Below are positions 40,140 through 51,000 of a DNA stretch of 64,000 bases, piece after piece. The notes under the pieces were generated by a model that searched no databases, was not told where the DNA came from, and saw only the letters and a list, made by a program, of their open reading frames with translations. Position numbers and translations under genes: made by a program. Within the stretch, counting starts at the first letter, position 1. Each line of letters opens with the position of its first letter. The DNA is from Strigamia acuminata (taxonomy: Eukaryota > Arthropoda > Chilopoda > Geophilomorpha > Linotaeniidae): NCBI GenBank assembly GCA_949358305.1, contig OX442322.1:6076001-6140000 (forward strand). The letters run 5' to 3'.

Positions 40140-41142
40140 TTGCCTAATACCATCGTTATTTGTTTCATTTTCGACGCAGAATTCGCGAAATTCGCGATTT
40201 TGCGCGAAAACATTTATTTTCAGGCTGCGACGATTCTCCGACCGATATTCGTCCATCGTACGTTTCGTACACTGCCTGAAACGCAACGTCAACGTCTTGG
40301 ATCGTTCGCTGAAGATATTCAGCCATTTTTGAGGCTAATTTTGCACGAAATTTTGCGGGATTCGCAAATTTCAGTGCGAAAATTGTTATTTGCAGGTTTT
40401 TCGGATTTTTCGACGTTGTGTAGCAGCCAGGGCTGCTTCTCCAGCGATTCCTCAATTAATTTCGTCCGAAACCATGCGAGATTCGCAGATTTCGAGGCGA
40501 ATATTATTTATTTTCAGATTTTTCGCCGGTTTCACCGTACGACACTGTTTAGCTCCGGCGACAGTTACAACGAGAACTCAATACTCGAGTATTGGCCGCT
40601 TAGTTCCCCGGTGAACGGCGGTTATCACCGAACTTTTCAAGAGGAAGAAGAGCCTCGAATTTTCGATTTTTCGATTTTTCGAGAAGAATTCGGACATTCA
40701 CGTCCGAATTGCGTTTTCTCCGGCTTTTCGAGAAAGCCGAGCCGCGCCTTCATTTGCGCGAGGATCGCAACCGCGATCGATTCATCTATTTCTCCTTATT
40801 CGAAATTAACTTTGTTAGAATTAAGAGGGGATTTTGGTGGGTCATTTAGAATCCTCAACGCCCTACGCTCGATTCCGAGCACCGTGTTGTTGTATTCTGT
40901 GGTAAGGCTGAGCCCTGCGCCACCCGACATTCCCGTGACCCCAGGTGGTCGTAAAGGACGTCGGGGGGACACTTACCACAGGTTATCAGGCAATTGTAGC
41001 ATTGCCTCCCAATTCTGGTCTTTCCGCCTCGAACAGCAAGTGCTAGTGAAGTGCGACGATTCTGTGCTTCGATTTAGTGCCATTAAGCAGTGCCACTCTC
41101 TGAGCTTTTGTGTTCTCCGCGTCGTGTTTCGTCCAGTGATTC
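40140..41142 (+). other. Copia-E leader
   Basis: About 1 kb, non-coding. Three degenerate repeats of a GATTCGCxxATTT stretch each end in a TTATTTNCAG 3'-splice-like sequence (AG at about 40223, 40395 and 40517). A long open frame across the LTR and leader is taken as chance because it runs through the primer site. Confidence 0.55.
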
Positions 41143-43820
41143 ATGATGCAGAAATCGGCGAATTCGAACACTTTAATTCCGGTTCTCGGTGTTGACAATT
41201 ACGAACAATGGCGGTTGTCAATGCTTTTTTTGCTGAAGTCTGAGGGGCTCTGGAGGCACGTGACGGAGGACAAGGAAGCGGAACATATTGCCACGTAAAC
41301 GCCCAAAGAATTGGATAGATTCATGGTAAAGAAGGACAAGGCATTGGGACACATCTACATTCATGTGAGCCCCGCCAAGCGTACTGTTTTGGAAACCTGT
41401 AACACGCCAAAGGAGGCGTGGGACAAGTTGGCGAAAACATACGCGCCCAGCTCTAGAGCCCGTCAAGCGGCGATGCGCTGGGAGTTCCTCAGCCTCCAAC
41501 TACAACCTGGCGAAGATATGCCGGATTTCATTGCCCGCGTGGACAATTACGTGCGGCAATTAAGTGACGTCAATGAAATCATCAGTCCAATTCACCACGC
41601 GTACCAGTACCTGAAGTGTTTGCCGCCCGAATATGCTCAGGCCACCTTTGCAATATACCATTGGCCAGATCCACAGTTTACGCCGAAGGATGTTGCCGAA
41701 CAATTGATTTCCGAGCACATGCGGCTCAAATCCATCGGATTACTCGGAACGAGCCAATCATCAGCTCACGCGTCTATGAAGGGACAATTCCGACCCCGAA
41801 ATAAATCCGGACCTCGTGATATCTCGACGGTGAAGTGCTTCAATTGCGATCAATTCGGACATTACGCAAACAAATGTCCACGTCCGCCCCGTCAACAACA
41901 GCGGCAACCCGCGGCTTCACTACAACGCAATTCTCGCAGTAAGAGCCGCCGTCGCAACAAGAACGCCGCGGCGAAGGCAAACAACACGCGTCCCCGTGAG
42001 AGTTCCCATCCGCATCGAGAGGGGACATTCTTTGTCAACGCGCCGCAGGCTGTCCAACGTCCAGTAGCCCACTTCATGCAATCCAATGAATGGATACTGG
42101 ATTGCGGCGCCACGGACCACGTGTCTCACGTGCGTGCAGGATTCACTGAATTCACCGATGTGATTCCCTTTGACATCGAGTTGGGACAGGGCAAGTCCCA
42201 AGTAACGGGCAAAGGGACAGTTCGTCTTCTACTAGCAATTGACAAGACCCGATGCACCGTCAATTTGACAAATGTTCTCTACGCGCCGAACTTCGAGGCA
42301 AACTTGATTTCGGTTTCAAAGATTGATAAAGCTCGACATCATATCCACATTTTCAACAGTGAGATTCATGTTTACCAATCGGACATTCACAGTCCTCTCA
42401 TCCGTGCAAAGGAGAGAGGTGGTCTTTACTATGTGGACGGTTTATGTTCGAATCCGACATTTGCGACGACTGTCTCTCCTACGACACAACCGACGATTCC
42501 ACCGTCGCCACCGCAAATGTACGTGACAACCGAAGAAGATTTCCCGAATATTCCAAAGCATAGACAGGGAAAAGGGTCGAATCAGCGAGAAATTACGGAC
42601 TTCCGGATTGAGATGCCAGCAGTAAAGCAAATTTCTGTACGACAAGCTCCTCAAACCAATCCGATCCAGATACCTCCTCCCATTCCCACACAAATCCACA
42701 ATGACCTGACCATTCCTCCTTTCTATGCGAGTGCCCTACAGTCAATTCCGACGGCAATTCCTACCGCGATTCACAACGCAAATTCCTTTCCTTCCCTCGG
42801 CAATCCGTCTCAACCGAAAAAGGTCATTGCCAATCCAGCTTCCGTCAAGGACGCCACCGGCTTATGGCACAGCCGACTTGGCCACCTTCACACCAATGGA
42901 ATGAAGTTGTTGGCCGCAAACGACCAAGTTTACGGAATGCAACCAGGGGAAGTCAGCAGAGAATTGGCTTGCAACGATTGTCGGATCGCCAAATTGACTA
43001 GAGCTTCTCACAAGCCCGATCCGAATCCCTCGACAACAAAGCCTTTGGACCTTCTCCACATGGATATTTGGGGGCCCGCCCCTATCCCATCGTTTGGAGG
43101 AGCGCGTTTTGTCCTTACCGTCATCGACGACGCTACTCGCTATTGCTGGATCATACCGCTAGCGCAGAAATCACAAGTTTTCGCAACTTTTAAGGATTTT
43201 GTTGCACGGGTGGAGCGGATACAGGACGCGAAAGTCAAGGCTATCCGTACGGATCGGGGTGGCGAATTTTTATCAAACGAATTTCTCCGCTACCTTCAAG
43301 ACAAAGGTATTCAGGGTCAGCGAACAAATCCATCATCGCCACAGATAAATGGCTTGGCCGAGCGCATAAACCGGACAATGGCCGACAACTTTCGTGCAGT
43401 CTTATCCCAAACCAAGTTGCCGGAAGCGCTCTGGGTCGAGCTCGCGGTTACGTTCGCGTACATCAAGAACCGGTGCCCTCATTCCCGTCTCAACAATCAA
43501 GTTCCGTACATCCTTTGGCGACAGAGAGCCCTTTCGTTACAACATCTACGAAAAGTCGGTTCCAAGTGCTGGGTGCACTACACCGCACCAGGCCGCAAGA
43601 AGCTGGATCCGCGGGCCTGGGAGGGATATTTAGTCGGCTACGCCACCGGGACCCGTGGATACAGGATTTGGAACCCCCCCCGATACAAAGTTTATGAGTC
43701 GATCCACGTCAAAGTTGACGAACGCCAATCCTATCGGAAGTCCATTAAAATTTCATCACAGCAACCTCAAGAATCGTTTCCGAGCCCGAATCAGCAATCA
43801 GTCACATTCGATGATAACCT
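41143..43820 (+). pseudogene. Copia-E Gag-protease-integrase part
   Basis: Starts at ATG 41143 or 41146. Gag begins (LGVDNYEQWRLSMLFLLKS), meets TAA at 41296-41298 and continues in frame. Then CCHC knuckle CFNCDQFGHYANKC near 41840, protease WILDCGATDH near 42091 (Cys where Thr or Ser is usual in D-T/S-G-A), pre-integrase zinc site HSRLGHLHTNG / CNDCRIAK, integrase core (HMDIWGP, RTDRGGEF, GLAERINRT) and GYATGTRGYRIWNP. Gypsy-3 interrupts it 43820/57152. Leaving aside the stop, domains are intact. Confidence 0.88.
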
Positions 43821-45483
43821 TGTGACGGTGACGACCACAACTCCTATCGCATGATAGTACCGGGTATAAGTCGCGGGAATAAGTGATTAATACGAGATAA
43901 AATAAAGACAACAAGTTTCTCAAAACACTACATTTATTGTTGTCAAACAATAGAATCAAATCTAAAAGTTATACAAATTCTAATGCCGACATTTGGCAAG
44001 TTAATTTACCAAGTTAAACTATACATGAAATTGGCTGTAAAACAGCCCTAAAATAATATGATTACGGTTATTGGTGATCCGGGGTTCGGGAACGGCAAAA
44101 CGCCCGCTCGACCGAGTATAGATGTCATCAGGTAGCCGGGCTGGCTGTGTCCTCGCGGCTTCCGTCGGCGCTTCGTAATCGTGGAACTGGTTCCTTCGCG
44201 TTCCATCGCGTTCCTGGTCGTATCTGGTGTAATGGTCCGTGTAATGCTGTTTGGTTCGATCCGAGAGGTGCGGTTGACTCATGTGCACCGCCACAACTAG
44301 GGTTGGAAATTGGTAATGAATAAATGAAGTCATTTATTCGCCAAGGTTCCGCTTGCGAATTATATTTAATTCGCGATGTTGTGAGTTTAATAAATTAACT
44401 CAATAAATTGTATTCAATTTATTGTTACGAATTTGATTCGTCATACAGTGAAACAAGTCTCGTGACTTATTTCGGTTGTTAACTTGTTGCCAAGTTTAAA
44501 CAATTAAGGTTTATTATCAACTACAAAATATAATAAAGGTTAAACATCGCAACACACAATTGCCGTCAAAGTTCGCCTTGCTGAGCAGAACAGTATCGCG
44601 CGTGCCCTAAACAACAGTGCGGTGAGAGACGGCACTGGTATTCAGGGGGATATAGCCCGCAGTTCTGCACAACAGAATTAATCACCCGAGATACTACTCA
44701 TAAGTAGACTGCTTTGGCACCATCACCGAAGAGATATAACTTTCCCAAACACATAGTGCTACTGGCGGTAACTGCATGTTTTGCATACAGACTGCTTTGG
44801 CACCATCAGGTGATGGAGTCAATCTCTTTCAGTAACAGTGCTACTGACGGTTACTAAATACTTTGGTATCACACGTGATTCTATTGTCCGACCACGAGGA
44901 TACTTATGCGGGAGGCTTTCTCCTCGGCAAGACCGTTTGACGGAAACATTAACAGTCCGAACTTTGCCTTCAGTTGACGGGGGTTGCATGGCTCAGCAGA
45001 GCCATGCTATGCATGGACTGGTAGGCCCATGCCCTGAGTAAGAAACAGTTATTTGACATGCGGAACATACCAAATAACCAGAAATCAAGAACTAACTTAA
45101 CTTCCTGTTGTCAGGGAGTTTTATACTTGGTGGGAATAGGTTCCACCAATCTCGTATCGCAGGAAGTGGATACGGAGATGCAAATTGGGATTATGCTAAT
45201 CTTTTAGCATAAACCGGAACTGGATACCGGGGACAGGAAATGGATACACAGAACGGAAATATATTCTGAAAATGGGTTTCATGTCGCGTACCCGTGATAA
45301 AGCAAGAATACCTGCTTTATCTTATTGAATATTGATAATATAACTTTATATTATCGATTTAGATTACTTTTATGCGTAACAAACATAATAATATGTCTGT
45401 GAACTATTTCTGTGGAAAATAGTAAGTTCGAGGTTGAATTTGCCGCTAGTACTTGTGGCGCCATCTATTGCTAATTTGTCACA
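43821..45483 (-). repeat. Gypsy-3 3' LTR
   Basis: + strand TGTGACGGTGACG to TTTGTCACA. It has a GCGCCATCT motif at 45458-45466. Two ~82-bp tandem units (each starting near GACTGCTTTGGCACCATCA) lie at about 44709-44870. A small 104-residue frame recurs in the other LTR and is not taken as a gene. Confidence 0.92.
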
Positions 45484-45494
45484 CATCCCCCTTA
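45484..45494 (-). other. Gypsy-3 polypurine tract
   Basis: TAAGGGGGATG on the - strand, adjoining the LTR start TGTGACAAAT. Confidence 0.78.
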
Positions 45495-45845
45495 ATAACT
45501 AAACATATACTCTTATATTTTATGTTATTCTTTAGGAATATCATTTGTGTCAAATTCATCCATATTAATAAATATTTATTTCCAATATTTATAAGGCCCA
45601 TGAGTGTTTTTAATAAACATGTTCTTATCATTAGGATGCTCAAAAATTGTTTTTTATTTTCTCCTTACAGAGACGGTTATAAAAATAATTTGGTTATTAA
45701 AAAAATAAACATGAAGTCATTCTCTTATATCGAGGAAGCACTTCTTACAAAAATCTTATTTAAAGTAATTTTCGGTTACATATTATATTCTTTTATCACA
45801 GAATCAAACAAATAAACTGCTATTTTTTTAAATTCGAAATACAGC
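45495..45845 (-). other. Gypsy-3 spacer after ORF3
   Basis: About 350 bp of AT-rich sequence; I see no gene. A 120-residue open frame on the opposite strand is Phe/Ile/Lys-rich low-complexity translation. Confidence 0.5.
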
Positions 45846-47456
45846 TTAATCTTGACCTTTTTCGGTCTCCGTGGCGGGCTTTTGCCTATCCTTCAAAGAG
45901 GAACCTTTGCCACGTTTCTTGGCGGGAAGAGGTTCTTCCGGTTGCCGATCTATGAAGAATGTAGTGGTCGCAACAACTTCCGTGGCGATGGGAGTCTCGG
46001 GTGCTTTATCACCTGCTTCAGGCTGATCAGTCGATCCGTCTTCTTCATTGATCATCTTTTTGAGATCTTCGTAGATGTCAATCACCGGGGGCAAAACCAA
46101 AATCCAGCCTTCACATATTTGATTCTTCAAATCATCTGCGATTTTTCCCACAAGCAGATTCCAAAGGTGCTCCAAAATGTTGAAGCCCTCAACGCGACGT
46201 GGATTCAAGATCATTTGCATGATCCTGGTCACGTATCCTACCGTTATTTGATCGGGAAGACCCGTAACCAATTGACGAGAAATGATAATTGCAAGTCGAG
46301 CCACGATGGGGTAGTAGTATTCAACCTCCCAAACAAATAACTGTCCTATCTTGGTGTTCGGAGGAACTTGGTAAGGTTCAATTAAGAACTCGTTCGAAAT
46401 TCCGTGTTCCACAACGTTTGGCATGGGGACTAATGCGGCTTCTTCTGTTTGGGTCGCACTATCTACGCAGACAACACTTGGCATTTTTTCCAAACCCATT
46501 TGAAGGCCAAGGGGCGTTCTTCGCGAATTCATAAATTCAGGATCCTCGTATACAGCTTTGCCATCGTTGGATAACATAGCTTTACAAAGGTGGCAGGTTG
46601 CCCATTTTCGGGGTTCTGGATCGAACAACCCTTTAATCACGAACGAAACAAACTTTGGGTTCCAGGGTTGGATTTTTAATCGTCGTTTCGTTCCGAGACA
46701 ATTCCCGCACGATGCCAAATGGCATCCGGTCCCGGAGCCGGACATCCAGCCGACCCCGAAACAGAAAGGGCACGGTATTTCGCCCTTCGCGAGCTCCAGA
46801 TTGTCGTGTGGAATTCCCAATTCCAGGTCGCGATTGCAGGCGGCTTTTCGACGTAGTGCCTTTTCTTGTTTACTAGCTGCTCTTTGTTGAGCAGTCATTG
46901 GCTGCAGTTTGGGGGCTCTGGCGGACACAAACGTACGTTTCCCTCTAGCCGTATTATATCTAGGGGTATACACTACTTCGCGCGAAGTCGTGGGTGGCGG
47001 CGAGTCGTAATGAACGTACTCTCGCTGTTTACGTTTGTTGTCTTGGTGGCGATTTCCCTCGGGATTTCGATTTGCCTCTAATTTGACAATCTCGTCCAGA
47101 CTTCTCTCATGAGAGGTCGACGAATCTTCCATTCGACTCGTACTTGGTTTATGGATCGGCTGTAAAGGATGGCTTTTGGAGAAACTGTCCTTTTTTGGTA
47201 TAATAAAGGTTTCTTGGGTAACCTCCATCGCCGTTTTGGGTACAGCCGTTTTTGGGCGAATTTCCTTTGGGAGGGCATCTGGGTTGTTTCGGGCCCAGGT
47301 TAATATGTCCCATCCTTTTTGGTCGAGTACAATAGGAGTGTTTGGCGCTCCCGGGACCGTTACGATGGTCGGGTTGACTGTTGGCGTGTTTTCTTCCTCC
47401 GAAGAACTCGACTGAATCACTATTCGCCGCTTTTTAATCGGTATCTTCTTGACCAT
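45846..47456 (-). CDS. Gypsy-3 ORF3, accessory protein with a DnaJ-like cysteine cluster
   Basis: 536 residues from ATG 47456. I do not recognise the protein. Basic N-terminus (KKIPIKKRR) possibly a nuclear signal; Ser/Pro/Thr-rich spacer; Lys/Arg-rich stretch near 190-215; then a cysteine cluster near 228-260: CPFCFGVGW, C, CGNCLGTKRR, a pair of CxxCxG motifs as in DnaJ-type zinc modules, with a further CHLC near 290. The C-terminal third holds hydrophobic helices (VARLAIIISRQL, VTRIMQMILNP, EGWILVLPPV) resembling a segment of Gypsy-1 ORF3. No signal peptide or clear membrane anchor, hence not an envelope. Needs a subgenomic or spliced RNA. Confidence 0.82.
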   Translation of the reverse strand: MVKKIPIKKRRIVIQSSSSEEENTPTVNPTIVTVPGAPNTPIVLDQKGWDILTWARNNPDALPKEIRPKTAVPKTAMEVTQETFIIPKKDSFSKSHPLQPIHKPSTSRMEDSSTSHERSLDEIVKLEANRNPEGNRHQDNKRKQREYVHYDSPPPTTSREVVYTPRYNTARGKRTFVSARAPKLQPMTAQQRAASKQEKALRRKAACNRDLELGIPHDNLELAKGEIPCPFCFGVGWMSGSGTGCHLASCGNCLGTKRRLKIQPWNPKFVSFVIKGLFDPEPRKWATCHLCKAMLSNDGKAVYEDPEFMNSRRTPLGLQMGLEKMPSVVCVDSATQTEEAALVPMPNVVEHGISNEFLIEPYQVPPNTKIGQLFVWEVEYYYPIVARLAIIISRQLVTGLPDQITVGYVTRIMQMILNPRRVEGFNILEHLWNLLVGKIADDLKNQICEGWILVLPPVIDIYEDLKKMINEEDGSTDQPEAGDKAPETPIATEVVATTTFFIDRQPEEPLPAKKRGKGSSLKDRQKPATETEKGQD

Positions 47457-48046
47457 AATTCTACAAATATAGAAAACGTTTTAGTTTTATTTGCAATACT
47501 TTTGTATGCGCACGCCCTCTATTGAGAAAACGCGTAACTAAATTTACGAATTTTATAATTATAATTCGTTATAACTTTATATTTTCGTGTATTGATAATT
47601 TTATCGAACTTACGAAAATGTTCTGCTTCTTTCAGAAGCGTGGCTTGTAGAATTATAAGTGTAGTCGCCTCGACGACAACTTGGAGTTTAGAGCACGTGG
47701 CTTTCAAATCCTCCGCCGCTAATAAACGAATTCCGCTGGTTCGTATTTCTTCGAATATTCAAAGAAATTTCATGATATATATATATAACTTTATATGCAT
47801 AATCATAATACCTGTATTCGTTGATTAATAGCTAACAATGTCAACGCGTTTGACCGTGATTTTTGTTGAATTCGACAAAGTTCTTCTTTTCTCACGTGTG
47901 TGTTAGAAGACTGAATATAGAACGAATCTTTTACTCTCCACCCGGGGTCATAAGTTATCAGGTGACTTCGCGAATTTCGATTTGAATATTCAATATCTGA
48001 ATTAAATCAATATCTTTTAGAATATTCTTTTTATATTTAGAATCTT
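47457..48046 (-). other. Gypsy-3 spacer between pol and ORF3
   Basis: About 590 bp, AT-rich, with a TA run near 47776-47786 that could serve as an internal TATA region for ORF3. No gene seen. Confidence 0.5.
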
Positions 48047-51000
48047 TTAACGACGTTCTTGAACCATCTGTACAAAATCCGTTGTATATTTCGGATTTGG
48101 CTTCGAAGTTCTTTTCGGTCTCGAGATTATCTCCGGAAGGTCAGCTGTTCGCTTCCGTTTATTTGAGTTATTACTTCGTGGATCGATAATCTCGTTTCCG
48201 TTTTCATTTGAGGTAGGAATTATTCTTTCTTCTTGTTCAAGATTTTCACGAGGGGTTTCTTCCATATCTTGATTATCTAATTCTTGTGAATTAGACTCGT
48301 TAAATTCGGAATTTGACGACATCCAATCAGGGTTTGGATGATCTTCCAGTTTTCCTTTTTTCTGACCCAGAGTCCATGTCTCAATCGGGTATGAAGGGAT
48401 ATACGGGGTGAGATCATCCGTATTTATTGATGGTTCAATTGAATCATCTAATAGTTTTCGTAAGGCGTATGCACCTCCTGTTAATACGGCCGTGATTTCC
48501 CACGGTCCGTCTCGTTTTTCAGCAAATCCTTTAGTAATGCCTTTGTCTTGATTGGAAAGAATATGTGTATTCTTCCAGACTAAATCACCTACTTCATATT
48601 TGCAAATATGAAATTTATTACGGTGAATTCTGTCGTGTTTCTCGTAATTTAGTTGGATCCTACGGTGCATTTCTTGGTGTGCTCTCCGTAAAATCCCGAG
48701 TAAATTAAACACGAATTCCTCAGGGTTATTTTTATCGAATTTATTCGCATGTTGTATAATTCGCGGGTCGAAAGGTAGTGTTACTATTCTTCCCGTATTT
48801 AATAAAAATGGCGTCGATCCGGTTGCTTCGGATTTTGCCGTTCTGGATGCAAATGCAAATTCATTCAGAAAACGTGGCCAGTGAGAGTGCACATCAGAAT
48901 AAATTGCAAGCATTATTTTGATATCTCTGTTTGCCCGTTCTGTGGGGTTGGCCTGAGCATGATAAGGACTTATATGAGTCATTTTAATGTTGTGCCTTTT
49001 ACAGAAACCCTCGTAAATGGTGGATGCGAACTGTTTTCCATTATCACTGATAATTTTCCTGGGGTATCCCCATCTATGTACGATATCCCCTAACTTTGTT
49101 ATAATTGCTTCACTTGAAGCTTTGCTTAATGGGGCTAATTCTACCCATTTAGTACATTGATCAATTCCTACTAAAATATATTTATGTTGGTATTGACCAG
49201 CGGGTTTGGGACCCATGAAGTCTAAACAAAGAACTTCCCATGGCTGTGCCATATTGTGAGGAGTATAGCTCGCTCTGTGTTTGCGGTGTTGACTAGGTTT
49301 GTATTGTTGGCAATGAACACAACTACGAACATAATTACACGTGTCTTTGCTCATTTTAGGCCAATAATAGATGAGTTTCGCTCGTTCGAGCGTTTTACTC
49401 ATCCCCGCGTGTCCACTTAACGGATGTCCGTGGCATGCGAACAATACTCGTCGCACTAAAGAAGGTGGAATCACCGCTTTAAATCCGTTGCCGGAATCAT
49501 TTAATTCTTCTTCAAATGTTGGTTTGAAGAAGATTAACATTTCAGAATCATTACTATTCTCATCTTCATTATCATGATTTTCTTTGAAATCTAGTTGGTA
49601 GCCTTTGATGTCTTTCATCCATCGCTTAGTTTTCTTATTTTTCTTTTGCTCAACTTCATCTAATTTTAGATGAGTTATTATTTTTCTACATTCATAGTCT
49701 TTGAGCTGAGCTTCGATGATTTCTGCTCTGGTAGGAGGAACTATACTTAGTACTTCGGTTAACGCACTAAATAAAGTTTCTGGTTCTACATGACCTTTCT
49801 CCCCCTTTTCCAAAGAATTATTTAATTTTTTGGAATAATCAAACTTTACTGACACGTTTGTTAAGAACTGACAGGGTTTTGGTTCTTCTCTACGAGTAAC
49901 TTCTTTATTTCCGTCCCACTCGGGCCAGAATTGAGTTATTTCTGTGGGTTCGATATAATCATCCTTTGGAATGTCTTCAATACTCAAAGGAGCTCTTGAA
50001 AATGCGTCTGCGACTTGATTTTGAGTACCACGACGATACTTAATTTTAAAGGCGCCGCATTGCAGTTTAATTGCCCATCGGCCAAAACGACCAGAAGGTT
50101 CTGGCGTTCCCATTAGCCATTTTAAGGCTTCTGCATCTGACTCCAGGGTGAAAGACGTGTATTCTATGTAGGGGCGGAAACGTTCTACAGCCCATACTAC
50201 CGCTAGACACTCTAGTTCGGGAGTAGTGTAACGTTGCTCGGCTCCTCGAAGTACGCGACTAGCGTAAGCTACGGGTCTTGGAGTTTTAATCCATTTGTCC
50301 TTGTTTTTGTCAAGGAAGTCCACATCTTGGCATAACACCGCTCCTAATCCTGAATGTGAAGCGTCTGTTAGAATCACAAAGGGTTCGAGCATGTTAGGCA
50401 TTAACAAAACTTGAGTTTCGTCGCATAAGATGTCTTTAATTCTTTCGAAAGCGTCCATTTGCTCTTGTCCCCAGACAAAAGTTGCTTTCTCATGCATTAT
50501 GCTAGTCAGTGGAGTAGCAATTTCACCGTGGTTAGGAATAAACTTCCTAAAGAAATTTGCCAACCCGTGAAACCTTTGAACATCTTTCGATGTTTTTGGG
50601 GTTGGAAATTTTCGTACTGACGCTATTTTGTCAGGATCCGGGGCCAATCCATTTGGCTTGATTAGGTGTCCCAGAAATTTTAGTGTAGTTCTGCCGAACT
50701 TAGACTTTTCTTTATTTACGGACAAGTTTGCTTTGTCTAGTCGTTCTAAGACATCTTTAATGTGGCCGAGATGTTGGTCCCAGGTCTGAGAAAAGATAAT
50801 TACATCGTCTAAATAGACTAATGCGTGTTTATATAACGCGTCACCCATAACTTGTTCCATTAGGGCTTGAAATGTACATGGTGCGTTACATAACCCAAAT
50901 GGCATACGTACAAATTGATAGTTGCCTTTCGGAGTATAGAAAGCAGTTTTCTGCTTATCTTCGTCTTCCATCTCTACTTGATAATATCCTTTTGTAAGGT

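Noticed and set aside
39933-41195. 420-codon open frame on the + strand
   Set aside because: It starts inside the Copia-E LTR, runs through the primer-binding site and leader, and has no recognisable domain.
44019-44333. 104-codon open frame, repeated at 55683-55997
   Set aside because: It lies in both Gypsy-3 LTRs; no domain, no support beyond the LTR being duplicated.
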